9,653 nt of DNA, from NCBI GenBank assembly GCA_040510575.1, contig JBEVIU010000072.1, forward strand, positions 1 to 9,653, written 5' to 3'. Every line of letters starts with the position of its first letter. Position 1 is the first letter of the stretch. The notes under the pieces are model-generated. The model had not been told where the DNA came from, made no database searches, and was given only the letters and a program-made list of their open reading frames with translations. This document shows, one piece after another, positions 1 to 6,429 of this stretch. Source of the DNA: DASUMF01 sp040510575. Its GTDB lineage: Bacteria > Actinomycetota > Acidimicrobiia > IMCC26256 > DASPTH01. The position numbers and the translations under genes are program-made.

Positions 1-374
1 AGGGTGTGCCGGTGCAACCGGCCGACATCGACGACTCCACGATCCCGCAGGAAGCCGAGCTCGAGCTCGACGCGGTGTCGTTCACCAAGGGCTGCTTCAT
101 CGGCCAGGAGCTGGTGTGTCGGATCGACAGCCGCGGTCACGTGAACCGCTTCCTCCGTCGCCTCGTGGCGATCGAGGGCGAGCGGCCGGTGCCCGGTGCC
201 GAGATCGTGTCCGAGGGCAAGGTGGTGGGCGCGGTCACGAGCGTCACGCCGGAGCCATTCGCACCGGTCGCACTCGGCTACGTGCGGCGCGAAGTGGAGC
301 CGCCGGCCACGGTCGACCTGCGCTCTCCGAACGGCAGTGCAACGGCGCGAGTGGAGCCGCTCCGGCCTGCGTAG
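1..374 (+). CDS. ygfZ: YgfZ/GcvT-like folate-binding protein, C-terminal part (5' truncated)
   Basis: The reading frame is open from the window edge (codons in phase from base 3) to TAG at 372-374, so the true start lies upstream. The family signature KGCFIGQE is present, preceded by IPQEAELELDAVSFT and followed by a conserved RIDSRGHVNR stretch. The invariant cysteine of the KGC(Y/F)xGQE motif is intact. Known for the family: YgfZ proteins resemble the T-protein of the glycine cleavage system, bind tetrahydrofolate, and support iron-sulphur cluster assembly or repair in the cytoplasm. The remaining 80 or so residues match the C-terminal beta-barrel of the GcvT fold. The gene converges on the sensor kinase gene across 78 bp. 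A true aminomethyltransferase (GcvT) is less likely because the KGCxxGQE motif is specific to the YgfZ branch. The symbol is used in the family sense. Confidence 0.88.
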   Translation, partial: GVPVQPADIDDSTIPQEAELELDAVSFTKGCFIGQELVCRIDSRGHVNRFLRRLVAIEGERPVPGAEIVSEGKVVGAVTSVTPEPFAPVALGYVRREVEPPATVDLRSPNGSATARVEPLRPA

Positions 375-452
375 TGTCGCACCTCGCCCGCTCGATGCCG
401 GAACCCGTGTCGATGGCCGGCGCGGAGGCCGACCTCGCCTGACCCTCGACGA

Positions 453-1919
453 TCAGCTGGTGACCGGTGATTGGGAGGGGAGCGTGACGACGAAGCGGGT
501 GCCGGCGGCGTCGACGGCCTCGACGTGGGCGGCGCCGCCCATCGCGCCCGCGAGCTCGCGCACGATGGCGAGACCGATGCCGGTGCCGACGGTGCGTCCG
601 GGCACGGTGCGCGAGGTGTAGAGGCGCTCGAACACGTGCGGGAGATCAGCGGGCGCGATGCCCGGGCCGTCGTCGTCGACGAGCACCTCGAACCCGGTCG
701 GCGTCGGCCGCGCCGCCACCCGTACCTCGGCCGTCGCGAACTTCAGCGCGTTCTCGACGAGGTTCGCGACCACCTGCGCGAGCCGTTGAGGATCACCGGA
801 TGCAGGCACGGTCGGTCCTTGCTCCATGACGAGGGCGATCCCGAGCTCGGTGGCCGAGGGCCGGAACGCCTCGACCGCCTCGGCGACCACCGTCTGTGCA
901 TCGATCGGCCGGGGCCGCAGTGAGAACTGGCGGGTGTCGAGCCGCGCCAGGTCGAGGAGGTCGGCGACGAGCCGCTCGAGTCGCAGTGACTCCGACGTGA
1001 TCACCCGGGCGGCACGAACGCGGGCGTCGTCGCTCTCGACCGTGCCGTCGGCGATCGCCTCGGCATAGCCCCGGATCGAGGTCAGTGGCGTGCGCAGGTC
1101 GTGCGACACGCTGAGCAGGAACGCTCGCTCGTGCCCCTGCGACTCCTCGAGCTCCCCGGCCATGCCGTTGATGGCATGCGCGAGGCTCCCGAGCTCGTCG
1201 TCGCGCACGTGCTCCTCGTCGACGCGTGCGGACAGGTCACCGCCGGCGATCGAGCGCGCCGTCGACTCCATCGCCGCGATCGGCTCGGTGAGCCGGCGGG
1301 CGAGGTACGCCGCGACCGCCGCCGCGATGACGAGAGCGAGGAGCGCTGCACCGAGCACTGCGCCGCCGGCGGCACCGAACGGCCGAGTGTTGACCTCGTC
1401 GGCGAGGACGAGGACCGGTGTCACATCGTCGATCGGTGTGAGCGGGATCGCGGTGAACACGGTGTTGCCGGCCCGACCGTCTTGCGTCGTGCCTTCGCTC
1501 AGGGCGGTGAGATCGAGGTCGTCGACCGCTACACCGTTCGGCAGCGTGACGATCTCACCCTGGTCGACGCCGAGCAGCAGGCCGAGCACCTCCTGCACGT
1601 CGCCGTTCGCGTCGATCCCGACCACCGCGCCGTCGGATGCCTCGAGGGTCGTGTTCACGAGATTGCGGATGCGGACGATCTGGCGTCGACCGGCCGCGGT
1701 CGTGCTCGCCACCTTGGCGGCCGGGTACCGAGTGATGAGCCGGTCGAGCTCGGCGGCGATGACCGCGCCGTGGCCTTGGAGGTCGTTGCGCGCGGAGTCG
1801 AACGAGGCGTCGCGCGCGAGTCCGGCTGTCACCAACGCGGTCAGCACCAACGTGCCCAGTGCGATCGCGACCATCGCGACGAGCAGCCGCGTGCGGAGCT
1901 TGCGTCGGGGCCCGCTCAC
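453..1919 (-). CDS. Membrane sensor histidine kinase of a two-component system
   Basis: This is a 488-residue sensor kinase with the classical order of parts. A short basic N-terminus precedes TM1 (about residues 11-34). An extracytoplasmic sensor region of about 150 residues follows, then TM2 (about 185-207), HAMP (about 205-257) and the dimerisation domain with H-box SVSHDLRTPL (phospho-acceptor His273). The ATPase domain has an N-box (Asn386, Asn390), G1 DDDGPG (415-420), F-box FERLY (430-434) and G2 GTGIGL (445-450). All catalytic motifs are intact. The start is GTG at 1919, overlapping the TGA of the response regulator gene as GTGA, with GAGG five bases upstream. The frame stays open further upstream, but that stretch is the other strand phase of the regulator gene. 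The kinase should phosphorylate the adjacent regulator. The sensor region matches no ligand-binding domain I recognise, so the stimulus is unknown. Confidence 0.93.
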   Translation of the reverse strand: MSGPRRKLRTRLLVAMVAIALGTLVLTALVTAGLARDASFDSARNDLQGHGAVIAAELDRLITRYPAAKVASTTAAGRRQIVRIRNLVNTTLEASDGAVVGIDANGDVQEVLGLLLGVDQGEIVTLPNGVAVDDLDLTALSEGTTQDGRAGNTVFTAIPLTPIDDVTPVLVLADEVNTRPFGAAGGAVLGAALLALVIAAAVAAYLARRLTEPIAAMESTARSIAGGDLSARVDEEHVRDDELGSLAHAINGMAGELEESQGHERAFLLSVSHDLRTPLTSIRGYAEAIADGTVESDDARVRAARVITSESLRLERLVADLLDLARLDTRQFSLRPRPIDAQTVVAEAVEAFRPSATELGIALVMEQGPTVPASGDPQRLAQVVANLVENALKFATAEVRVAARPTPTGFEVLVDDDGPGIAPADLPHVFERLYTSRTVPGRTVGTGIGLAIVRELAGAMGGAAHVEAVDAAGTRFVVTLPSQSPVTS

Positions 1920-2596
1920 GTCGGCCTCGGCGACTCCAACCGGTACCCGACGCCGCGGACCGTGACGATCGTGGCTGCGTCGCCCAGCTTCTTGCGGACC
2001 TGCGCGATGTGCACGTCGACGGTGCGTTCGTCGCCGAACCAGTCGAAGCCCCACACGCCGTCGAGGATCTGCTGGCGGGAGAGCGCGAGGCCGGGACGCT
2101 CGGCGAGGAAGCGCAGGAGGTCGAACTCCTTGGTGGTGAACTCGACCGGAACGTCGTCGATGCGGACCTCCCGGCGCCCGGTGTCGATCGTGGCGCCGCC
2201 GGCCTGCACGACCTCGGGTGCCGAGCTGCCGTCGACCCGACGCAGCACCGCTTTGACGCGAGCGACCAGCTCGGCGGGGGAGAACGGCTTCGTGATGTAG
2301 TCGTCGCCGCCGAGCTCGAGCCCCAGCACGCGGTCGACTTCGCCGTCGCGAGCCGTGAGGAAGATCACAGGGATCTGCGAGGTCTGGCGCAGGCGCTTGC
2401 ACACCTCGAGCCCGTCGATGTCGGGCAAACCGACGTCGAGCACCACGAGACGGGGACGGTGGTCACGCACCGCTTCGAGGCCGGCTGCACCGGTCGAGGC
2501 CTTGAGAACGCGGTACCCCTCACGCGCGAGGTAGAGGTCGACCAGATCGGCGATGTTCGGTTCGTCGTCGACGACCAACACGGTTCCCTGCTGCAC
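1916..2596 (-). CDS. OmpR-family response regulator (winged-helix)
   Basis: The 226-residue protein has a receiver domain (about residues 4-120) with acidic pocket Asp10-Asp11, phospho-acceptor Asp54 in VVLDVGLPD, Thr82 and Lys103 (TKPF). An OmpR/PhoB winged-helix DNA-binding domain follows (about 128-222), with the typical FTTKEFDLL, RTVDVHIAQVRKKLG and TVRGVGYRL segments. Length and residues are normal for the family. The frame is open back to TTG at 2629. I prefer GTG at 2596, which gives MQQGTVLVVDDEP, the usual distance from the start to the DD pair. A -10-like GACGAT ends exactly where a leaderless transcript beginning at that GTG would need it. It overlaps the downstream kinase gene by GTGA and so forms an operon with it. 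Three 11-bp repeats just upstream (2628-2660) suggest autoregulation. The target regulon is unknown. Confidence 0.95.
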   Translation of the reverse strand: MQQGTVLVVDDEPNIADLVDLYLAREGYRVLKASTGAAGLEAVRDHRPRLVVLDVGLPDIDGLEVCKRLRQTSQIPVIFLTARDGEVDRVLGLELGGDDYITKPFSPAELVARVKAVLRRVDGSSAPEVVQAGGATIDTGRREVRIDDVPVEFTTKEFDLLRFLAERPGLALSRQQILDGVWGFDWFGDERTVDVHIAQVRKKLGDAATIVTVRGVGYRLESPRPT

Positions 2597-2602
2597 GGCC
2601 CC

Positions 2603-2608
2603 ATCGTC
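2603..2608 (-). promoter_or_regulatory. Candidate -10 box of the two-component operon
   Basis: Read on the minus strand, GACGAT is followed by six bases and then the GTG at 2596. This is the spacing of a leaderless actinobacterial promoter (-10 ending at -7, A/G of the start codon at +1). It lacks the first T of TANNNT, so it is weaker than the other boxes here. The following bases (GGGGCC) nearly repeat those after the trpB -10 box. Confidence 0.35.
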
Positions 2609-2627
2609 GCACGTCGCTGACGGGTGC

Positions 2628-2660
2628 AACGTGAGGGTCGTGTGAGCGGAACGTGAAGGC
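2628..2660. promoter_or_regulatory. Three tandem 11-bp direct repeats, candidate response-regulator operator
   Basis: Three contiguous 11-mers follow one another on the plus strand: AACGTGAGGGT (2628-2638), CGTGTGAGCGG (2639-2649) and AACGTGAAGGC (2650-2660). GTGA occurs at the same position in all three, and the outer two differ at only two positions. On the minus strand they read TCACGTT-N4-TCACACG-N4-TCACGTT. OmpR-family regulators are known to bind direct repeats with an 11-bp period, for example Streptomyces PHO boxes and the mycobacterial PhoP TCACAGC-N4-TCACAGC site. The array lies between the divergent response regulator gene and trpC, centred about 48 bp upstream of the regulator start and about 55 bp upstream of trpC. 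The regulator encoded next door is the obvious candidate binder, which is an inference. Confidence 0.55.
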
Positions 2661-2685
2661 CAGGCTGCGCCCGGAGGCCGCGTCG

Positions 2686-2691
2686 TAGAGT
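2686..2691 (+). promoter_or_regulatory. Candidate -10 box of trpC-trpB2
   Basis: TAGAGT fits the actinobacterial TANNNT -10 consensus and ends nine bases before the trpC ATG at 2701. Transcription would start about 0-3 bases ahead of the start codon, giving a leaderless or nearly leaderless mRNA. No Shine-Dalgarno sequence lies in the bases just before the ATG, which agrees with that. No convincing -35 hexamer is visible around 2663-2668 (GGCTGC), so an activator may be needed. Confidence 0.45.
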
Positions 2692-2700
2692 TGGCGCCGC

Positions 2701-3510
2701 ATGACCGTCCTCGACCAGATCCTCGCGACCAAGCGCGACGAGGTCACGATGTTGCGCCGGCCCGGAGTGCGCGACCTGCTCCGCGCACAGGCGCTCGAGG
2801 CCCCGCCTGCGCGCGGGTTCGAGGCTGCGCTTCGCCGTGGCGACGGCCATCTCGCCGTCGTGGCGGAGATCAAGCGCAAGTCGCCGTCGAAGGGTGACCT
2901 CGCGCCTGATCTGGATCCGACGGCCACCGCGCAGGCGTACGCAGCCGGCGGCGCGGCCTGCTTGTCCGTGCTCACCGATGCGCCGTGGTTCGGCGGCACG
3001 ATCGCCGACCTGCACGCGGCCCGTGCGGCGGTCGACGTGCCGGTGCTCCGCAAGGACTTCACCGTCGACGAGGTGCAGGTGTTCGAGACTCGCGCCGTCG
3101 GCGCCGACGCCATCCTGCTCATCGTGGCGGCGCTGCCCGACGACGCCCAGCTCGCGGACCTCCACGCCCTCGCCACCGAGCTCGGCCTCGGCGTGCTCGT
3201 CGAGACGCACGACGACGCCGAGCTCGAACGAGCGCTGGCCGCGGGGGCGCGGGTCGTCGGTGTGAACGCACGCGACCTCGGTACGTTCGACGAGGACCTC
3301 GGCTTGAGCGAGCGTTTGGCGAAGTTGGTTCCAGCCGACGTCACCGCCGTGGCCGAGAGCGCGATCCGGTCGGCGGATGACGCGGTCCGGATGGGTGACG
3401 CGGGCTTCGACGCCGTGCTCGTGGGCGAGATGCTCGTGCGCTCGGACGACCCGACTGCGGCCGTGCGCGAGCTCGCAGCCGTGACCCAGAGCAGAGAGGC
3501 ACGCGGATGA
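2701..3510 (+). CDS. trpC: Indole-3-glycerol phosphate synthase (TrpC)
   Basis: This cytoplasmic TIM-barrel enzyme converts 1-(2-carboxyphenylamino)-1-deoxyribulose 5-phosphate into indole-3-glycerol phosphate, the step between TrpF and TrpA. The 269-residue length is normal. The active-site blocks are present in order: VVAEIKRKSPSKG with Glu56 and Lys58, VLRKDF with Lys118, VLVETH with Glu168, GVNARDL with Asn189, and AVAESAIRS with Ser220. These correspond to the catalytic and phosphate-binding residues known for the family. The ATG at 2701 is chosen because MTVLDQILATKRDEV is a typical IGPS N-terminus and a -10 box sits just upstream. The last codons overlap the trpB2 start as ATGA, so the two are translationally coupled. 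trpD, often next to trpC, is absent here. Confidence 0.97.
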   Translation: MTVLDQILATKRDEVTMLRRPGVRDLLRAQALEAPPARGFEAALRRGDGHLAVVAEIKRKSPSKGDLAPDLDPTATAQAYAAGGAACLSVLTDAPWFGGTIADLHAARAAVDVPVLRKDFTVDEVQVFETRAVGADAILLIVAALPDDAQLADLHALATELGLGVLVETHDDAELERALAAGARVVGVNARDLGTFDEDLGLSERLAKLVPADVTAVAESAIRSADDAVRMGDAGFDAVLVGEMLVRSDDPTAAVRELAAVTQSREARG

Positions 3511-4754
3511 GATACGACTTGCCTGCCGATCGGATCCCGAGCGCGTGGTTCAACGTGTTGCCGGTGATGCCGGCGCCGATGCAGCCACCGCTGCACCCGG
3601 GCACGAACGAGCCAATCGGGCCCGACGACCTCGCACCGCTGTTCCCGATGGGGCTCATCGCCCAGGAGATGTCGGCCGAGCCGTGGATCGACGTGCCGGG
3701 TGAGGTGCTCGACATCCTCAAGCTCTGGCGTCCGACGCCCCTCGTGCGCGCCGAGCGGCTCGAGCGCGACCTCGGCACGCCCGCGCGCATCTACTTCAAG
3801 GACGAGTCGGTGTCGCCCGCGGGCTCACACAAGCCGAACACCGCGGTGGCGCAAGCCTTCTACAACCGGGCCGAAGGGATCGGGCGTCTTGCCACCGAGA
3901 CCGGCGCGGGGCAGTGGGGCACCGCACTGTCGTTCGCGTGCTCGCAGTTCGATCTCGAGTGCAAGGTGTACATGGTACGGGCGTCGTACGAGCAGAAGCC
4001 CTACCGCAAGATCCTCATCGAGACATGGGGCGGCGAGGTCGTGCCGTCACCGGTCGACGACCCGAGCCATCCCGGCTCGCTCGGTCTCGCGATCAGCGAC
4101 GCGGTGCGCGACGCCGCCACGCGCGACGACACCCACTACTCACTGGGCTCGGTGTTGAACCACGTGCTGCTGCACCAGACGGTGATCGGCCTCGAGGCGA
4201 AGGAGCAACTGCAGCTCGCGGGTGAGGAGCGGCCCGATGTGGTCGTCGGCAGTTGCGGTGGCGGCTCGAACCTCGGCGGGATCGCACTGCCGTTCGTGGG
4301 CGACGACGACGTGCGTCTCGTGGCGGTGGAGCCGTCGTCGTGCCCGACGCTCACCGAGGGCACCTTCGAGTACGACTTCGGCGACACCGCCGGCATGACG
4401 CCGCTACTGCAGATGTACACCCTCGGCCACGATTTCGTGCCGCCGTCGATCCACGCCGGCGGTCTTCGCTACCACGGCGACTCACCGATCATCTCGACGC
4501 TGGTGCGGTGCGGACGCATGGAGGCGATCGCGTATCCGCAGGACAAGACGTTCGAGGCGGCGGTGCAGTTCGCCCGCACCGAGGGCAAGATCCCGGCGCC
4601 CGAGACCGGCCATGCGATCCGTGCGGTGATCGACGAGGCGCTCGCGGCGAAGGAGCTGGGGGAGGACCGGGTGATCCTGTTCAACTACTCCGGCCACGGA
4701 CTCCTCGACCTCGCCGCGTACGACGACCACCTCAACGGCCGCCTCATCGACTGA
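3507..4754 (+). CDS. trpB2: TrpB2-type tryptophan synthase beta chain (PLP-dependent)
   Basis: This 415-residue fold-type II PLP enzyme is of the TrpB2 branch, separate from the classical trpB at 6430-7671. Visible features are the PLP lysine Lys109 in GSHKPNTA, catalytic-type Glu131 in ETGAGQWG, the phosphate loop CGGGSN (250-255) and the C-terminal cofactor segment YSGHG (394-398). TrpB2 traits include the long N-terminal extension (RIPSAWFNVLPVMPAPMQPP) and the segment GLRYHG where TrpB1 has GLDYPGVGP. Known for the family: TrpB2 makes tryptophan from indole with serine or O-phosphoserine and does not pair tightly with a standard TrpA. The start is ATG 3507, with AGAGAGG (3493-3499) as ribosome binding site, overlapping the trpC stop. 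Inferred role: indole salvage, or a partly redundant synthase. An activity on a different amino acid pair cannot be excluded. Confidence 0.93.
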   Translation: MRYDLPADRIPSAWFNVLPVMPAPMQPPLHPGTNEPIGPDDLAPLFPMGLIAQEMSAEPWIDVPGEVLDILKLWRPTPLVRAERLERDLGTPARIYFKDESVSPAGSHKPNTAVAQAFYNRAEGIGRLATETGAGQWGTALSFACSQFDLECKVYMVRASYEQKPYRKILIETWGGEVVPSPVDDPSHPGSLGLAISDAVRDAATRDDTHYSLGSVLNHVLLHQTVIGLEAKEQLQLAGEERPDVVVGSCGGGSNLGGIALPFVGDDDVRLVAVEPSSCPTLTEGTFEYDFGDTAGMTPLLQMYTLGHDFVPPSIHAGGLRYHGDSPIISTLVRCGRMEAIAYPQDKTFEAAVQFARTEGKIPAPETGHAIRAVIDEALAAKELGEDRVILFNYSGHGLLDLAAYDDHLNGRLID

Positions 4755-4768
4755 TCGAGCTCGCCCTT

Positions 4769-4823
4769 CCCGATTTGGCGTCGGTCAGGCACCGATCTGG
4801 TGCTCCGGGGACGCCAAAACGGG
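4769..4823. terminator. Nested inverted repeat between convergent genes, candidate bidirectional terminator
   Basis: The outer arms 4769-4782 (CCCGATTTGGCGTC) and 4810-4823 (GACGCCAAAACGGG) pair at 13 of 14 positions. Inside them a second perfect 5-bp hairpin, GCACC (4789-4793) and GGTGC (4799-4803), has a 5-base loop. It begins 15 bases after the trpB2 stop, and its right half covers the last codons of the PAP2 gene, so it could end transcription from both sides. No U-tract follows on either strand, which is common in high-GC actinobacteria but lowers certainty. A protein-binding palindrome or a dispersed repeat is also possible. Confidence 0.6.
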
Positions 4824-5573
4824 GGAGGTGGGGGGATGGCGGCGCCACCGCCAGGTTGCGATCGCGTAGACGACCGCGGCGTAGGCCCAGCCGAGCAGGA
4901 CGTCGAACACGAAATGATCGGCGGTGTACACCAGGGTGAGCGCCATCGCGAGGGTGTAGCCCACGAGCGCCGGACGCCACCGCGGCGCCCGACTCCAGAA
5001 GAACAGCATGACCATGAACGGTGCCGCAGCGTGCAGCGACGGCAACGCGCCGACGGGGAACGCGAGGTCGCTGTTCTCGCCGAACAACGCGGCGATGCCG
5101 GGCGCTCCGAGGTGGTCCCAGACCGCGCGCACGATGCGTTCGGTGCTCTGCATGTCGCCCCGGGTGCTCGCCAACCACGGTGGGATCGCGGGGAACACGA
5201 CGTAGGTGACGAAGCCCGCGAACGCAGCCGTCACGATCAGCACGCGGAACCGCAGAAACCCCGCGTAGTCACGGCGCCACAACGCGATCGCGATCGCCGG
5301 GGTCACCAGGAAGTGGCTCAGATAGACGAGCCAGGCCGTGTAGTCCCACCAGCGGGGATCGCCGTGGGTCCACAGCTCCTGTTGGAGACGGACGGTGGGT
5401 GTGGTGCCGCCGAACAACCACTCGTCGAACCCGAGCTGTGGCTGCACGTGCGCGCCGGGCTCCAAGGTGGAGCTCAACTCGTGGAGCACGACATAGGCGA
5501 ACAGGATCGCGAGGAACGGAAGCCAGTCGAGCAGGACGCGTCCCAATCGTCGATCGCTCACCGTCGTTGCCAT
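4785..5573 (-). CDS. PAP2-superfamily membrane phosphatase/phosphotransferase (Aur1-like)
   Basis: This 262-residue integral membrane protein has about six hydrophobic helices (roughly 13-33, 79-99, 108-131, 181-195, 201-217, 222-240). Signature pieces of the phosphatidic acid phosphatase type 2 family are visible: FPAIPPWLAS (127-136), LPSLHAA with His181, and ADHFVFDVLLG with His220 and Asp224. The SLHAA and HxxxD pair form the catalytic core. The KxxxxxxRP block of some PAP2 enzymes is not evident, as in the inositol phosphorylceramide synthase (Aur1)-like branch. Such proteins dephosphorylate lipid phosphates or transfer phospho-head groups at the membrane; the substrate here is unknown. 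The start is ATG 5573, with a TACATT -10 box eight bases upstream. The gene lies antisense between trpB2 and trpF with no evident metabolic link to tryptophan. Confidence 0.88.
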   Translation of the reverse strand: MATTVSDRRLGRVLLDWLPFLAILFAYVVLHELSSTLEPGAHVQPQLGFDEWLFGGTTPTVRLQQELWTHGDPRWWDYTAWLVYLSHFLVTPAIAIALWRRDYAGFLRFRVLIVTAAFAGFVTYVVFPAIPPWLASTRGDMQSTERIVRAVWDHLGAPGIAALFGENSDLAFPVGALPSLHAAAPFMVMLFFWSRAPRWRPALVGYTLAMALTLVYTADHFVFDVLLGWAYAAVVYAIATWRWRRHPPTSPVLASPEHQIGA

Positions 5574-5581
5574 CGCGGCTG

Positions 5582-5587
5582 AATGTA
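5582..5587 (-). promoter_or_regulatory. Candidate -10 box of the PAP2 gene
   Basis: On the minus strand TACATT, a perfect TANNNT match, ends eight bases before the ATG at 5573. This predicts a transcript with a leader of only a few bases. It is back to back with the trpF -10 box, with 24 bp between the two hexamers. Confidence 0.45.
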
Positions 5588-5611
5588 CGCCGGGCGACGG
5601 GAGGGCTCCGG

Positions 5612-5617
5612 TACCCT
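5612..5617 (+). promoter_or_regulatory. Candidate -10 box of trpF
   Basis: TACCCT matches TANNNT. Transcription would start near 5624, leaving a leader of about 17 bases that holds GAGGG (5629-5633) as a ribosome binding site for the trpF ATG at 5641. The 67-bp gap shared with the divergent PAP2 gene leaves little room for upstream elements. Confidence 0.4.
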
Positions 5618-5626
5618 CGGGTCGTC

Positions 5627-5650
5627 ATGAGGGTCCGGCCATGTGGGTGA
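5627..5650 (+). other. Possible 7-codon mini-ORF overlapping the trpF start
   Basis: ATG at 5627 opens a frame encoding MRVRPCG that stops with TGA at 5648-5650, overlapping the first codons of trpF in another frame. Its ATG stands nine bases after the TACCCT box, the same spacing as for trpC, so it could be read from a nearly leaderless transcript. It has no Trp codons, so it is not a classical attenuation leader peptide. It may be chance, because its ATG overlaps the apparent ribosome binding site of trpF. Confidence 0.2.
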
Positions 5651-6336
5651 AGATCTGCGGCATCACGAACGAGGAGGACGCGCTCCTCACCGTGGCGCTC
5701 GGCGCCGATGCCCTCGGGTTCGTGATGGCGGCCGGCAGCCCCCGTCAGGTCGCACCCGACACCATCAGTGAGATCCTCCACCGCCTTCCCCCTGGCATCA
5801 TCACGGTCGGCGTGTTCCGCGACGAGCGCAAGGAACGCGTGGCGGAGCTCGTGAACACGCTGGGGCTCGGCGGTGCGCAGCTCTCCGGTCGCGAGCCGCT
5901 CTCCGACGTCCGCTGGATCCGCCAGCGGGTGCCGTTCGTGATCCAGGGATTCCGAGCGGGTGATCCTGCCCTTGCCGCTGTCGCCAATGGCCCTGTCGAC
6001 ATCGTGTTGGTGGATGCCGACGAGCCGGGCTCGGGCACCGCGTTCGACTGGGCCCTGACCGACGCTGTGCCCCCGGGCGTGAGGCTCCTCCTGGCCGGTG
6101 GCCTGCATCCGGCCAACGTCGCCCAGGCGATCAGGCGCGTCCGCCCCTGGGGCGTCGACGTGTCGACCGGGGTGGAGACGACACCGGGGTCCGGACGCAA
6201 GGATCCGCGCAAGCTGCGTGCCTTCATCCGGGCGGCGCGCGACGCGACCGAGCACGAGGAGCTCGTCGAGGCCGCATGGGTCGGCGAGTCGGATCCCGAG
6301 GTGGTGCCGTACGACTGGATGTCCGACGGCGCCTGA
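5641..6336 (+). CDS. trpF: Phosphoribosylanthranilate isomerase (TrpF)
   Basis: This cytoplasmic TIM-barrel enzyme isomerises N-(5-phosphoribosyl)anthranilate to the substrate of TrpC. VKICGIT carries the general-base Cys6. SPRQVAP carries Arg35, VLVDADEPG carries the general-acid Asp125, and LAGGLHPANV and GVDVSTGVE...PGSGRKD bind phosphate. The start is ATG 5641, with GAGGG eight bases upstream and the typical WVKICGIT N-terminus. Two oddities appear. The usual QLHG motif reads QLSG (80-83), and the 231-residue protein carries an acidic tail of about 30 residues after the last barrel helix (about 202-231), making it longer than many bacterial TrpF proteins. The catalytic Cys and Asp are intact, so activity is expected. 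A 93-bp gap precedes trpB, to which it is probably linked in one unit or by an internal promoter. Confidence 0.95.
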   Translation: MWVKICGITNEEDALLTVALGADALGFVMAAGSPRQVAPDTISEILHRLPPGIITVGVFRDERKERVAELVNTLGLGGAQLSGREPLSDVRWIRQRVPFVIQGFRAGDPALAAVANGPVDIVLVDADEPGSGTAFDWALTDAVPPGVRLLLAGGLHPANVAQAIRRVRPWGVDVSTGVETTPGSGRKDPRKLRAFIRAARDATEHEELVEAAWVGESDPEVVPYDWMSDGA

Positions 6337-6360
6337 GTTGTGGCCAAGATCTCCGGTCGG

Positions 6361-6402
6361 CTCCGCTGCGGCGACCCGGGCTCCGTCCTCGCCTCCGCTG
6401 CG
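6361..6402 (+). repeat. Short direct repeat CTCCGCTGCG in the trpF-trpB gap
   Basis: CTCCGCTGCG occurs at 6361-6370 and again at 6393-6402, with a partial third copy (CTCCGTCCTCG) between them from 6381. The arrangement is direct, not inverted, so it is not a terminator stem. It lies 16-69 bp upstream of the trpB -10 candidate. Its role is unknown; in such GC-rich DNA it may be low-complexity chance. Confidence 0.4.
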
Positions 6403-6417
6403 CCTGGGCCCGATCCG

Positions 6418-6423
6418 TACGAT
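6418..6423 (+). promoter_or_regulatory. Candidate internal -10 box for trpB-trpA
   Basis: TACGAT matches TANNNT, and six bases separate it from the ATG at 6430. With the usual spacing the first transcribed base would be the A of that ATG, a leaderless start. This supports ATG 6430 over the GTG at 6340 and suggests that trpB and trpA can be expressed apart from trpF. Confidence 0.45.
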
Positions 6424-6429
6424 GGGGCG

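Noticed and set aside
422..438. A small hairpin (GCGGAGG/CCTCGC) between the convergent ygfZ and kinase genes
   Set aside because: The stem is about six pairs with one bulge and no U-tract; this is too weak to call a terminator in DNA this GC-rich. Nothing else is visible in the 78-bp gap.
1920..2402. An N-terminal extension of the sensor kinase by 161 codons
   Set aside because: The added residues are the out-of-frame reading of the response regulator gene, and the GTG at 1919 with GTGA overlap gives a standard kinase beginning just before TM1.
2597..2629. The TTG start of the response regulator at 2629
   Set aside because: It has no ribosome binding site, adds 11 unconserved residues before the receiver domain, and would overlap the candidate operator and -10 box.
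5618..5640. A trp attenuator or T-box ahead of trpF or trpC
   Set aside because: The leaders are only about 0-17 bases long, with no Trp-rich leader peptide, no T-box consensus and no alternative stems.
6340..6429. A 30-residue N-terminal extension of TrpB from GTG 6340
   Set aside because: The residues are low-complexity, unlike any TrpB N-terminus, and a -10 box at 6418 points to the ATG at 6430.
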